From positions 1,922,001 through 1,986,000 of the forward strand of contig JAWPGT010000002.1 of the NCBI GenBank assembly GCA_034638255.1: a stretch of 64,000 nt of DNA. Reading direction: 5' to 3'. This document shows, one piece after another, positions 12,550 through 25,930 of this stretch. A program made the translations under genes and the position numbers. Positions within the stretch are counted from its first letter, which is position 1. The number at the start of each line of letters is the position of its first letter. The notes beneath the pieces are model-generated. The model did no database searches, was not told where the DNA came from, and worked only from the letters and a program-made list of their open reading frames with translations. The DNA is from Coprinus comatus (taxonomy: Eukaryota > Basidiomycota > Agaricomycetes > Agaricales > Agaricaceae).

Positions 12550-13590
12550 GAATCCAACACAATGCAAGAAAAAAACATCAAAATGACGAGTGAAATCGAA
12601 TCCTGTTTTGAAATCCTGAAATCCTGAAGTTGGCTGTTATTGGTAGAACACAGAACATAGAAAAATGACGATGAACGATGAACAGAAGATGGAATCTATG
12701 AAGAATCGAACCGAATATGAAATACGGTTTTATGGATTTAAACGAAGTAAAAAGTTCCCCTTCTCTTCCTCCTACACCCTTCTTTCCTCACCTTCCTTCC
12801 ACCTTCCACCTTTTTACAAGCACACCTTCCGAACCAACCCTGGTCCCTCGGTTCCTCGGTCTAACCTTTTTTGGCGATTGGTAGTTTTTCATATCTTGGC
12901 ACTTTTGTCATATAATTTTTTTTATAAGATTGTGATTTTTTCTTCTATTTTGCTGTTTTATGATGTGATGTGATGCTTTCTGTTGTCTTTTTTTCTTCTG
13001 TTATGTTAAACTTTGATAGTTCGGTGACGAAACGTTTGGACAAGTTTTTTTTTCCGTGTTGGTTGTTGATGTTGATATTTTGGGATGGGTTAGGTTCAGT
13101 AGGAGGAGGGGTTGGTTTTGGTTCGGTTGGAAAAGGTTGAGTGAGGGTAGAAATTGGAAGAGAGAGTTGCACGCGGGTAGATGATTGACGTTGATCCACG
13201 ATCCATGACGAAATTTAACATGATGTTAAAACTATGACGTTGTGTTTTCCTTATCACTTGCGTTGGTTCAATTCGTGTGGGTCATACTAGCCCCGGTCGC
13301 TGTGGTTGTCTATTTTCATATTTTTGGTGATTGGAGGAAATGTGCTTTGGGTTGTTGGTTGGTTCCAATCTCTCTCTCTCCCGCTGATGTTTCAAATCTG
13401 TGATTGTTCGGGTGTTCAGAAAATGTTGACGTTTACTTTCTTGTTCTTAATTTCCCTTCTTTTTCTTTTTACTTCTCCTTCCCTCAGCCTCTCATTCAGT
13501 TCTTTCTCTCGATCCTGTTATTAATGGCCTCATTGTCTTTCTTCTTTTCTTTTTATCATATTCCTGTTCCTTCATTTTCTCCTTTTTATT

Positions 13591-13625
13591 CTTCTTTCTC
13601 TTTCTCTTTCTCTTTCTCTTTCTTC
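13591..13625. repeat. TTTCTC microsatellite
   Basis: A hexamer TTTCTC/CTTTCT tract of about five to six units lies within a pyrimidine-rich region. Confidence 0.7.
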
Positions 13626-13850
13626 CCTTCTTCTTCCCTGTCCCTTCATCATCTCCCTTCTGATAATTTTGGGGTCTCGTGTAAAAAATGTATTTACAAA
13701 AAAAAACGTGTCATCTCATTCTTGAAATCTTGGTGAGGTCATTTAGCGCTTCAACACCAAATTGCCAAGCTTTTCCAACTCCAAGTGACAAGAATTTTGG
13801 ACAGAATGAATATATAGATACATACAGTGCATACTCCTACTTTCTACTTT

Positions 13851-13879
13851 TTACTTCTACTTCTACTTCTACTTCTACC
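13851..13879. repeat. TACTTC microsatellite
   Basis: About five tandem copies of TACTTC lie in intergenic sequence. Confidence 0.7.
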
Positions 13880-16800
13880 CCCTTTTTTCTAGCCATAGTA
13901 GACTGGTCACTGTCATTTGGGGTTTTGGATTTTGGGTACGAACAAAAAATATTTAAAAAGTAATTTCGACTCTTTGTTTGGACCTTTTTTTTTTCTTTTG
14001 CGTTCAAGTTTCTAGATTTATCTGTACGCCTAACCACTATACATATTGTTCATCTTTTTGAGTATTTAAAAAAAATGTTTTGTGATGATACTTAATACTT
14101 AAAACCTTTTATTACGTTTCACCGCTTTTCACCTATTGAGTTACAAATGGTCTCACAATGAAAAGACAACCTCGGATGGTAAATCTTCGGGAAGTCACGG
14201 CAAACACTAAACACACCCTAATGTCAATATCAATGATTGCAAATTTATCTCCCTTTCTTCGAAATCTGGATTTCCACACACACGCACACACTCCGAGCTC
14301 CATCTTTTTTTCATTTTGAACGTTTCTTTTTCTGATGATGTTTACTTGTCGAGAGCGCTTGATTGTCTGACGCCGCCTATTTTAGGATACTTCTTTTGGA
14401 AGTGATATTACCTTTTTCATTTTTTGTAAATTTAGATTACTTTTTTCACTACTTATAGGTTGCAGCGTGTAATATTGATTTTGTGCGTGTACGTGTACTC
14501 ACTACTCGGTACGTGGGGGTTTCCTGGTTGTGTTATGTGTTACGCTACTGATAGTGTATCTTCCTTGAACTATTACTATCAGTATCACTATTATTAAAGA
14601 GATGGTGTATAAAGAATGTCCAATTGACTCTCCGTTTTTGTCTAGTAGATCATCCATCCTTGCCGTGGGTGAAATTTCTTGTTTTTATCCCTCGGTGCGT
14701 CATGAACATTGCCACCAATCATGGTTCACCGTCCAAGTGTATGTGTAATACGCCTGGGATTCCGAGTCTGCCGAGTCAATAACATTGACTCAATAATACT
14801 AATGTAGTATACTATACATATAGATGTAGCCTTTTACCGAGTCCAAATTGAGATATGCGCATGATTATTCCTCCGAGGGGATGAGGATGTTTTTAAAAAA
14901 AGTCATCGACAGTTGTTCCCCTCCAAGCTTCAACAGCACTTGCAGAGTCTGTTTCTTCTATGTTTTCGGATTCTCTCCCAATTGGATCGTACACATAGCA
15001 TAATGTAGGTGAATCTACATGAATCATAAATACAAACTTTCCGATGTCAAGCAGTGAATGCATACTAATCCTTTGGAGATACTTGGATATTGAAAGTTTG
15101 TTGTTTTGTTCTATTTCTTCAATTAAACTTTTCTCTCTTATCTTTTCTCCCACTCCACGGAGTCTAAAGATCTGGCTCCTACTAGGCTCGTAGACTTGTA
15201 ATCTACTAAAATCTAAGTGGTTAGAATCTTACTTCTCCCAAATAGTTCGAATTCCCTTCATGAATAAGAGAAGGTGAGACTCTGATTCCTTGGCGAAATT
15301 GCAATGTGGAATCGAAAATGATTCCCTCTCTCTCTCCTCTCTTCCTCAGACTTTTCACATATGAATAATACTACATAGTACGTACCTCCAAGTAATTGAC
15401 TTGGGGATAAGTTGTAAGTTCGATATTGGTATTGGTTAGCGAATCCTTCTCACAAAGCCCGAAAGTTTTACAATTGAAAAGACTCCGTTGCTTCTTTTTT
15501 GACTTTCTAAAGTATGTACTTTGGGATCCATATGATCCTTAACGTTCAACTTTGTGTTCTTTATGCCGCTTAGATACACATCATGTATTTAGTGTATTCC
15601 ATGAATCTTTCAGACGACGAGTTCGTAACGTGTGGTTCCCTGGATAATGGAAGAATTTAAATTTGAATATGAATATGATTATGGAATATTCGAATCCTGA
15701 ATCGATGATCTCGCGATCATCAATTTACAATCACCGTTTAATTAATGACATGTTGGAACGAGGCTTGGTACACAGCTCCTGTGGCGCCACTCCAGAATGA
15801 CAATTGACAACGAGTTAATTTATGAGTTCTTTCTAATGAATTCACTGATCGTAAATGTATTTGTGTAATATCAGACTTTTCATATATCAACCTGAAACAC
15901 TTGAGATATGGAATATATATGTATACTTCTTAATGGGAATAACTTGTTAAATGGTGCATGTAGAACTGAATGGAAGGGAAGAAAGTAACATCTTCAGGGT
16001 GTCCAGGAACCTGGATGATAGCTGTAGTAGACTACGGTAAAACCGGAATGAACTTGAAGTTCTACTACTATAGTACGTGTGTTCTTGATCTGGACACTCC
16101 CAGAATAGCACAATTACATGGGCATTGGCCATGGTCTCGGTGGAAAAGGATTTGGTATATAACAATCATATCACATCCACAATCATGCCACCCAATGATC
16201 GTACCGGAAACATTGATTCATTAATTAATTCTTCTTATCTTATCTCTTTTTACATTGGTCTTGTGCCAAGCACCTGAGTAATCCATCCGGACATAGGGGC
16301 TAATTCGTTCACATGAATGCCATGGGCTGGTGACTCGTTAACAGAATCTCAATTCCATTCTATTGGAATGCTCTGTGTATCCAGTCACACTTTCACTGAA
16401 CATGCATATAAATATAGGTGTATCGTTACTTGGCTTGCTCGGTAGTCCAGCGTGCTCCACGTCGACATTTTTATTTTCGTCTCAGTCCCCTGGTACATTT
16501 TGGCCATCACCGACGGTATACTTGCTTAAATTTAGCACACATACATTACATAGTAGCTCAATTAGCTCTAGTTATACTCTGTGGCAACATCTTTCAAGTC
16601 CCACACACCACCCGGCATTTTGGAAGGATAGCATTTTTGTGATAACATTAGAGCATTGACAACAAACTCGATTCTAGATCCTCTCTCATTAAAAACGAGC
16701 TTTTATACATTAAGAATTGAAGTAACTAAGTATTACTATCCGGTATCGGATGTTTGAAAAAAGTCTCTTTGATTAGATATTAAGGAAACTTCTGTTTTTT

Positions 16801-19479
16801 CCAGATTCATCTTTCTCTGGGAAAGGCCGATGTCGTCCGGCCATTACCCATACACTAACATCGATGAAGCATTGAGCTCATGACAACATGTGCTGTATTT
16901 CTATTTCAGAACTCAAATAAAAGGACTCATAATTCCTTCTCTTCTTTTCCGAAGTTCCCTTTTCTTTTCGGCTGGGTATATGACGCTACTGTTTGTTCTT
17001 TATAGATATGAATAAACACGGTGGGAGACAATATGTGTTATCTGCACAAAACAATCAATGATTGCCATTCACTTTTGATTGTAGTTTGGCTTCCGATATA
17101 CCGTCCAACCCGTTTTCGTAGAACATATAGATATATATCCGTGTGCTTCTGTGTGACGAGAATTCTCCAGGAAGATATAGTAAGCAGTAGATGTTATAGA
17201 TTGATGATGCTGATTCACTGGCCCATGGGAATAAGAACTAATGCCCAGAGGTAAAAATACCCTTGCTCAAGTCCTCCGTCGTGACCTCAAGTTCTTCGTC
17301 TTCTAATGAATTGTCATTTGATGTGCCACTGCACAGCCAACGATCATTCGAACACCTTGTATCTGACTCGTAATTGATTTGACAGCAACCTACTCAAGAC
17401 GAAGCTAAGTCACCAAGAAAGATTATGGAAGCGGGAGACTTCTGGCTCAGGACGAAAATCACGGCCATGGCCAGAGCAAGTTTAGTTTGAATATCTGGAC
17501 AGGTTACCAAGTAACCCTAGCTGATTCTTTGAGGGCGACTAGAATATTTCGTCTGAGTCCTATAGAACCCAGGTGCCATTATGTTTAACACTATACAATC
17601 AGAAAAGTGTGACATGTCATATTGTTGCTGGAATCTGGATTCCCGAACCTAGAAATAGATTGGTAATATTATCTCCTTACGTCCCCCTCCTGAGTGTCCG
17701 GACTCTTATGTTTGTTTTTCGTTGCAAGTTCCGAACCTCCTTGAAGACATCTACAATAGTGGTTCCGAACAAAGGGGATCATGAATGAATGATACGCTCG
17801 ATGGTACCGATGTTCCAGGTGATGCAGCCTTGGCTTGTTCAAGTTACCAAATGTAATCGGCCTAATACCGCGAAGAGGCGCTAAATATAGTGATTGGGAT
17901 TGCAGTTTCCATTGTGCATGTGAGTAATAAGGAATCGGTGTGAAAAACATTGAAATCCCGCCACCAGCTGGCATTTTGCTCACTTAGGGTCTTCCAATCT
18001 TACACCTTCAATAAAGCCGCCGGATTGTTAGCTAGACTATGACGTCGTGAGGTGAAGCCAAAGGGGCGTTATTCAATTTCCAGCAATTGATCATCTTGGT
18101 TAAGTCCACGGTGCCTTACGAACGTCATGACCCTGAAATCGTGTCTTCGAATTCCAAGCATGCAGTAAATTACAGCTCTAAAGTGCCTGTACAGAGCGCC
18201 CTGAGAGCGCCGCGGGTTGGATCTGATTCTATCAAAACTCAGTCTCAGTACTCGGGGATCATCCTCAAATCCAGACACCAAAAATGGGTTTCAAAAACCC
18301 GAAATGAGACAGAAAGTTGACAAATGATTGACGGTGGAGATCTAATGTCACAAGAGCCAAATTTGTTCAACACCGCTTTTGAATAACTTGGAGAAGACAG
18401 GAGGATAAGTTTTGTCCGGTTCCTCGTACTAAAAACCAGTATCCGTAACTTCGGAAGCACCATCCTCGGCACGGGACTACCTCTACTCTCACCACAACCG
18501 GTCTTCCGGCTACGCTCTACCACCTTTTTGGACGATCGGGATAATGATCCATGTGCTCAAATGCCGAGCCCGACTGCTGACCATTGTGGGTTTGGTTATG
18601 TACATTTGAGAGTTGCAGAGAGCATGTGGCTGGACTGACTAACTTCAGCTTACCCCCAACTTCCTAATGTTCACTACTTCATACATGTAATATTCCTATA
18701 GAAAGGCCATACCAAGTGTGTGACGACAACATATATTTAACCGGTGAACCGATGATTTGAGGTTGTATGACATCGTCCCGAGGTTCCTCTTTTAAAATCA
18801 GTGTGGTTGGTGTCTTTCGAAATCTGGTCTATACTTAACTGTTCCTGTTAAACTCTCGTTTTCTCCGTTTCAAACCCGTACACCATGCTCTTGATAGACT
18901 TATTCTTATACGTTCTGCCTCTGCCTCAGGCTGAAAGGCAATCACAATGGTATCCTCGTGCCGAGGGCACTTCCGTCTGCATACGTCACGGTATCCTTTA
19001 CCACCTATATGTGTTTCTGATAACTGTCAAGTAAATCTAGGAAAGATAGACCCACCGAATGATGCATCCGCATCAAGTTATTCGGAGGGAACAAATCGCC
19101 ATCCATCGCCATGGTGCACTACCGTACATACTAAGTACATACGAGGTCATCAACGAGTATTCATCTTTCCATCGTTATCGGAGGATGGGAAAGTAAGTAA
19201 CTTTACTCCCAGTGAAAACGCCCTCCGGCCAGATTCTGCTGTGTACCGAAAACACTCCCAAGAAGAACATTCTACAATCACAGCAACAAAATAAAAGAGG
19301 GGGCCGAACTATCTTATCACACCCATCCTGAACCTGCCGAAGCTAGCTCTAGTACTCAGGAGACTGTTAATGGAGGAGGAGAAGGCCAATTGGAAATGGA
19401 AATAAATAATCCTATGGTACGTTCATTGTTGTTACATCCTCCAAGTCATTATTAATTTTATGTTCGGGACCTCTTCTAG

Positions 19480-22399
19480 GATGTTTCTCAGGTCAATTAC
19501 CCTCCACCAGAGCACCCGGATCTTCCTGAAGGCTCTGACAACATGGTTGAGGATCATACTCCAGAATCTCCTAGGTCACAACCTGAAATACCTGCTTCGA
19601 CGGCTGCAAGCTCAGTGAACACCACACCTCTGCCAGACCCACTTTCTAACTCATCTGATGGTCCTGATGAATCTGTACTTCACGCTGAAGCAGATCAGCT
19701 TGAAGAACTTGAACAAGTACTTCAATCAATTCAACTCGATGATCAACGAAATGCTCAAGAGTTTATTAACGAACTCCGATCTGCTACTCTTGATAACTCT
19801 GGTCTTTCTAAGGCTGCTCTCCAAAATCTCCGGACACCTCCAAAATCAATTCTCGATCTTGATCTCCCCAAGAACCGTAATCTCCGTATTTCCCTCGATA
19901 TCTACTTCGCTACAAAAAATGCATCACAAGCAGTTTACAAACAAGTTTCGGAAATCTGTGCTCATCATATCCCTGATTATACACCACTATCCTACCACAC
20001 TCTTAAAAAGAAACTTGGCGAGATTACTGGCGTTGTTTCTATCAGTCATCACATGTGCCCAAATAGTTGTGTCGCTTTTACAGGTCCATTCAAAGATGCA
20101 GATACATGTCCTGAATGTGGTGCTTCTCGATGGGATTCCCGAAAATCCAAACCTAACAAGTCTCCTGTCCCAGCAAAAACATTTTCCACGATTCCGTTAG
20201 GACCTCAACTCCAAGCTTACTACCGAAATCCTAAAAGTGCTCATGCAATGAAGTATAGGCAGGAAAAAACAAAGGAAATTGTTTCACAACTTACACAAGG
20301 AGGCTCGATGGATGATTTCAACTTTGATGATATCACAAGTGGTTCTGAATATCTCAAGTGTGTACAAAATGGCTCGATAAAGGATAATGATATTCTTTTG
20401 ATGTTTTCGATGGATGGTGCACAACTCTACGAGCACAAAATGTCCGATTGTTGGATTTATATTTGGGTTTTACTCGAGCTCTCTCCAGGAAAACGTTACA
20501 AGAAACATCACGTTATTCCAGGTGGATTTATTCCTGGACCAAAGAAACCCAAAAATATCGACTCTTTTCTTTTCCCTGGTCTCTATCATATTTCGGCCTT
20601 ACAACGTGAAGGCCTTCAGATCTTCAACAGTATCTCAAAGAAAACATATGCTTGCAAGCCCCATATATTTATTTCAACTGCCGATGCACCTGCAATGGCA
20701 TATTTGAGTGGTCTAGTAGGTCATAATGGAGCTAATGGTTGCCGACTCTACTGTGACGTTCCTTCACGACATCGCCATGGTGCTACACATTACTATCCGG
20801 TTCTTCTACAGCCTGAAAACTATAACGTACCTGGATCTGTACACGAAGATGTTAATCTTGCTGACCCTCGACTCATACCACCTCAATCAAAATATGATGA
20901 AAACCTTCAGCTTGTTCTTCAAACCACTATTGCTTCATATGACCAGGTCCGAAAGGATACTGGTATTAGCAAATCGTCAATTTTTAGTGGGATAGAGTCA
21001 CCTTTGGGTGTTCCAGGAATGTTTGGTCTTGACACGATGCATCTTGTTGGGCTGAATATTCCTGAGATTCTCATTAGCCTCTGGCGTGGTGATATGAAGG
21101 CACACTCGACTTTGGATGATAAGGAAACATGGGATTGGGCAATTCTCAAGGGAGATCTCTGGAAGAAACATGGTGATGATGTTGCAAATTTGCGACCATT
21201 CCTACCATCCTATTATTCACGACCTCCTCGTCATACAGAGAAGATAAACAGTGGATATAAAGCAGCAGAGTATCTTACCTACGTCTATGGCTATCTTCCA
21301 TTTTTACTTCTCAACAAAATGCCAGAACGCTATTTGTTGAATTTCTACAAGCTAGTCCAGGGTATTCGGATTATTATGAAGGATACTACAACTCAAGCTG
21401 AACTCCATAATGCCCACCATCTTCTTGTTTCCTTTCTCTATGAATATGAAGTGCTATATATTCAACGGAAAGAATATCGAATGCACTTTGTTCGAAGATG
21501 CTTACATAATCTCTTCCATCTTGCTCTCGAAACACTTCGGCTAGGTCCTACCTCTCTTTATGCACAGTGGACAATGGAGCGGACCATTGGAAATTTAGGT
21601 CAAGAGATCCGACTACACTCTAATACTTATGGAAATATTATGGAAATAGGTTTGGCAAGAGCAAGAACCAATGCATTTATGGCTCAATATCCTGAATTCG
21701 CACCAGCTCCTACTCTTCCATCTGGAACTGTTGTACTTGAGGGAGGTTATTATATCTATAAACGACCTACTGATGACAAAGCTCGAAGAATTATGGAGCC
21801 TGAAGCATGTGCACTAGAAGTATGGCTGGAGTTGCAACATTTATCAGAGTATATGACAACACATGTTGTACGGAAAGGTCGAATACGGTTACCAAATGGT
21901 CACTTGGTTTCTACTGCATGGAAGGAAGATCAAAAGGCTGAAGGGAGAATATCACGAATGGTTAAGGTATGTTTATTCAAATCTACTATAGTATTTTTAA
22001 AAATCAAATATATATTAGATATCAACTTCTCCTAACAAAGAAGAGTATGGCGAAGTTCTCTATTTCTTTTACATCCCCAACTATCCTCAACCATTACTTG
22101 CTATGATTTCCTTATTCGACCCAGTCAATGAAGATGTCCTAATGGCCACATATGGAGTTTTAAAAATATGTGATCATACACGTCACAAAAATGTGCGAGT
22201 GATGGAGGTGACTTGTATTAAGGAGGTTGTTGCATTACTTCCCATAAATCCACCTCCAATTGGAAGCCCTGCAAATGGTCCTTATTGTATTCTTGAAGAG
22301 CTGGGAACATCAATGGTACGAAATGTGGGAGCAGAGTTACAGCAAGCAGAAGAGCCTGAAATGGACTTCGAAGATAGTGATACGGACTCCGATGATTGA
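19480..22399 (+). CDS. Tnp2-like transposase of a CACTA/EnSpm-type element
   Basis: This would be the enzyme that cuts and moves the element. The main exon runs 19480-21966 and a second runs 22046-22399; the first Met in the main exon is at 19543. In-frame coding continues upstream in an exon ending at 19416 (intron 19417-19479), so the true start is uncertain. After a disordered N-terminus, the cysteine motif MCPNSCVAFTGPF...CPECGASRW matches Tnp2 proteins. Blocks that follow are TIPLGPQLQAYYRNPKSAHA, LLMFSMDGAQLYEHKMSDCW, PGGFIPGPKKPKNIDSFLFP, GLVGHNGANGCRLYC, GLDTMHLVGLNIPEILISLW and QWTMERTIGNLGQEI. They are in the order seen in basidiomycete Tnp2-like proteins. The C-terminus is acidic. 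No frameshift or stop interrupts it, so it may be active. Confidence 0.88.
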
Positions 22400-22445
22400 T
22401 GTATGTGTAATAGCCAAAAATAGAACACTTCTTTCTCATCTTACC

Positions 22446-25253
22446 ATGACTATCATTTCTTCCCCATTCTCTTTTCCTGGCGATACACGGTCTAGTCAAA
22501 GGCCTAGTACACCAGTAAATTCTGAATATGGTCAGAAGGATCGTTGGCATGGAATATATGATCTTCCTGGCTTAACATCATCGCCGCCAATCACCACCTC
22601 GCCAACGAAGCAAAACAATCATAATGACTACAAATCCACTTTAATCTCATCATCATCAACATTACTGGCTACTAGCCATGCAAAACCCACCAAAAAGCAT
22701 GATATTTTACGTGTAAGTCAAAGTAATGTTCATATATGCACTAAAATACTAACGGAAAATTTTTTTTAATGTAGGAACATTCTACTAGTACTCATAATAT
22801 ACTCAAGCGAGCTACTATGAGTGATTTGAAGAATTGGAGCCCCGCATTCGCAGCATATCATATGCAAGTCAAAAAACAAAATGAAGAACAGAAGAAGATA
22901 ATCGATAAACTCAATAAACAAGTTCATGAACTCAAAGCTTTGACGTCCGAAGCATCAACATCAACAAGTAGTAGTACCGAGAGGAGTGTAGACAAAGCAG
23001 GTTATAGTTATAAGCAGCTATATACCTATACTACAATTCAATTAAAGGAAGCAAGGTACGTATCAAGCTATTATTTCCAGTAGTAGTACTTACAGCTACT
23101 CTACTAGACACAACTATGAGGTACTATCTGAGAGATTCAATGTCCTCCAGCTCGACAAAGTCTTTGATAAGCTAAGCGATGCCAAGAAAATTATTGATCC
23201 TTTCAAAGGACCTATCAAACCACCCGACAATGCCGAACAAATCTTTTGGAAAAGATCCCACTGGAACGCATCACCACTATCAAAAAAGAAACATTATGGA
23301 TTTCTTGTTTATAAAGATGGAACCCCTTGTGATGAAGAAAAAAGAGCAGAAATACTTGATACAGCCCGAGGTCTATGGCGGGATGCAGAAATAATTGCTG
23401 GATGGCGAGGAACAACCTATGGAAAGTGTGGAAATGTTTTTAGGGATTATTATCGCTCATCAATGAATACCAAGTATCCCATCTTTCGACTTTGCGAAAA
23501 TCACTGGAAGGCCGATCTCATTGCAACTGAGAAGTATGCTGACTGGGCAAAAAATAACCCCCCTCTCGTTCGCTCTTTAGGAAAAGAGGATGAAGCACTA
23601 GATCTTACCAAAGTTGAGGTAGAGGAAGAGAAGTTTATAACGAAGTTAAATTTGAAAGGAAAGCAAAAGGCACAGGATAATGGTAGCAGGAAACGGAAGC
23701 TTGAAAATATTGTACTAGATGGTCTTGAAGATGATGGAGATGGAGCAAAGCGTCAAAAAAAAAATTCTCAGAGTATGTTAGAGGTGAGTAATATATATAT
23801 ATATATATATGATATAAACATTAATACTAACATTAATATGAATACAGGGTATAAACATTAGTGAACGAATCTCAACACTACAAATGGCCTCGACATCTTC
23901 AACACTTCTTGCTGAAGCTCAAGCATCGGCAAGTATAGGCCATATAACACCAGAAGTAATCGTATCAGATCCTTCTCCAAATCTCACCACTACCTTTCCT
24001 CCACCCTCAACATCCGAATCTGTTAACACTGCACCCATCCCCCCAACATCGAAACCTGCCGATGCTACACCAGCATCTATTCCCACTATTCCATCCATTA
24101 CACTCTCTATTTCGTCATCCAGTGGGAATATCACTACTGAATTGACCAACCAACCCACTGCTACCACATCTACAACAACGGCTACCATGCCATCTGCAGC
24201 AGCTACTTCAGCCACATCCAAAACTACCTCTCAAATCATCTCTTCCATCAACCCCCCTTTCCCAACTGTAAACCAAATTTCCGAGCAACCAGTCCCTTCT
24301 TCCAACAATCACATCCGCTCTTTGCCACATCCAACCATCACAGACACAAATATCGATCCTGCTCTGCTTAATCCAACTATCAGTAACAGACCTACAACTG
24401 TAATGCCTCCAGGAGCTCAAACTATCACTCCAATCATCGCTTTGCCGAGAATTTCAGAAGCTTCAAACTCCAAAGAACCAGTTGGCATAGTAACGGCTTC
24501 CACTGCCATACCGCAACCTGCTGCAAACCCTCTGCAAATTCTTGCTGCATTTTCATCATCACTTATCCAACCACCTGCTACGACAAGTCAATCAACAGTA
24601 TCCTCAAACCCTAATGTCACGGAGCTAGGAGTTGAGGTGAATATACCTCTCCTTGATGTTAGTCAATGGCCAGATCATCTAGACAAATCCGTAAGTAATC
24701 ATCTTTAGTTTGAAACTATACTCACCAACTTTGTCTTTAGAAGGCTCATTTGCGAGAATATTGGGATCTCCCAAAGATTATCAAGGCCAAGTGTGCTCGT
24801 GCATCTCAGACAAAGAACAAAGACAAGGAGAAGTCATATGCAAATGGTTCATCGGTAATTGCTCCTGAGTAAGTTCAATTTTCATCTAATTTGTCGCATT
24901 TTAGCTTACTGTAGGATATACAAAGGAATATCTATGGTAAAGCTTGGCTTGAGGCTCACGCAGCAGCCTCGAATGTGTCGAAAATACCTCCGTTCACGCA
25001 ATTCATTAAAGACTGGGAGAGTCTACCTTGGGAGCAAATGCTGGTACCGTGTTTCCTCATGATTTCTTTCATTTTTCTTAGACTGATATGCTATATTATA
25101 GCCCTTTGTTCTACAGGCTGAAGCCTCTGCTTTTCCCTCTGTACGTTTTGATTATCTTTTGAACTTATATGCTTAATTGAATTCTCGGGCATATTATTAT
25201 AGAAAACTTTTATTCTGAATAAACCATCAAAAAAAGCGAAGAACCGGAACTAG
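22446..25253 (+). CDS. Second, accessory protein of the CACTA-like transposon
   Basis: The gene starts 46 bp after the transposase stop. Exons read as 22446-22712, 22775-23055, 23108-23783, 23848-24690, 24741-24854, 24915-25043, 25117-25140 and 25203-25253, giving 794 residues. The donor at 24855 (GTAATT) was preferred over a stronger GTAAGT because only it keeps the next exon in its coding-like frame. A coiled coil (EEQKKIIDKLNKQVHELKAL) lies near residues 110-135. It is followed by a compact region with YGFLVYKDGTPCDEEKRAEI, AGWRGTTYGKCGNVFRDYY and FRLCENHWKADLIATEKYAD. A basic segment, a long Ser/Thr/Pro linker and a tail with IYGKAWLEAHAAASNVSK come next. Position suggests a TnpA-like partner that binds the element's ends; no known domain is recognised. 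Confidence 0.75.
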
Positions 25254-25429
25254 GTGTTGCAATGTTTGGACATGGCGGGAGCTTGGGTGTAGTCTACAGG
25301 TGAAAAGTTGTGTGTATGTATGACGGTGTTGGGAATTGGTAGCAGTTGGATGGAGGGCAGAAAATTGGAGAGCAGTGACATCGTGACATCGTCACGTCAC
25401 CTTTCGAGTAGTCTCAGAGAGTCGAGACG

Positions 25430-25930
25430 AGTGGGAGTAGTATGGGGTGGTACCAGTATGTATGCAAAATACTTATTTGTTATAGCAGGTGGTATAGGAT
25501 GGTGTAGTGTAGTATAGTATATCCCCCCCTGTACCATTCTATTCCTAATAATTATTTGCGTGCCAAAACAGAAGGATGGGCAAGGATTAGAAAGTGAATT
25601 TGATCCTATTAGAGGCCGTTTCATACCTGCTACAACTATTGCCTCTATTCATAATGGTGTGTAGAGGTACAAATTAATTGAAATATACACATGCAATTCC
25701 AGCATATACCATTATGGACCGTGTGGATATGTGAATAGGTACCATGTGGTACAATAAGGTTTTAGTTGAGGTGATTCTTCAATACCACTAGATACCTGTA
25801 GGTACCACTCAAAATATATACCACAGAATTAAGTAGTACTACGAAGTAATCACTGGAACTCAAGTGTGCCATTCGCACTATGCCAGTACCTTTTCCCACA
25901 GTGGATAAAATGATGGTACTGAAAGGTGCC
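25430..25930. repeat. Probable subterminal repeats of the CACTA-like element
   Basis: Words such as ggtggtacc, aggtacaa, tataccatt, aggtaccatgtggtacaa, ataccactag, aggtaccactc, tataccac, cagtacc and tggtact recur in both orientations at 20-60 bp spacing. They stop near 25920. They lie just beyond the last transposon gene, where binding sites for the element's own protein are expected. Confidence 0.5.

Larger units (their letters stand above)
12550..18940. other. 6.4-kb gene-free stretch
   Basis: I see no supportable gene. Many small frames exist on both strands (for example minus-strand 14893-15153, 86 codons), but none has a motif or a flanking splice pattern. Bases 13400-13900 are strongly pyrimidine-rich on the plus strand, with CTTTCT and TACTTC microsatellites. 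The remainder is AT-rich single-copy-looking sequence. It may hold decayed transposon remnants that cannot be recognised by eye. Confidence 0.5.
19270..25930 (+). mobile_element. Two-gene CACTA/EnSpm-like (CMC) DNA transposon
   Basis: The element carries a Tnp2-type transposase gene followed 46 bp later by a second gene on the same strand; both are open over their full length. Downstream of the second gene, about 25430-25930 holds many copies of a GGTACCA/ATACCA/TGGTAC motif in both orientations. That is what subterminal repeats of CACTA elements look like. A few related words (ggtatcc, taccacc) occur around 18950-19005, so the left end may lie near there. I could not find matching terminal inverted repeats or a target-site duplication, so both outer limits are estimates. 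Confidence 0.7.

Noticed and set aside
15160..15270. Possible tRNA-Thr(TGT): a 5-bp stem GTAGA/TCTAC enclosing a 7-base loop CTTGTAA, with ttcgaat 55 bp downstream.
   Set aside because: The putative T-stem bases do not pair, the D-arm lacks the A-box pattern and the spacing to the T-loop is wrong.
16363..16659. 98-codon plus-strand frame with a hydrophobic segment.
   Set aside because: No motif, no splice context, and it overlaps another frame of similar quality; likely chance.
18671..18690. CACTAC-starting words at 18671 and 19117, considered as the left terminal repeat of the transposon.
   Set aside because: No reverse-complement match was found on the right side within 25250-26000.
18947..19294. 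115-codon frame directly upstream of the transposase, considered as its zinc-finger N-terminus.
   Set aside because: Cys and His are not spaced as a finger, and the frame does not join the transposase reading frame.
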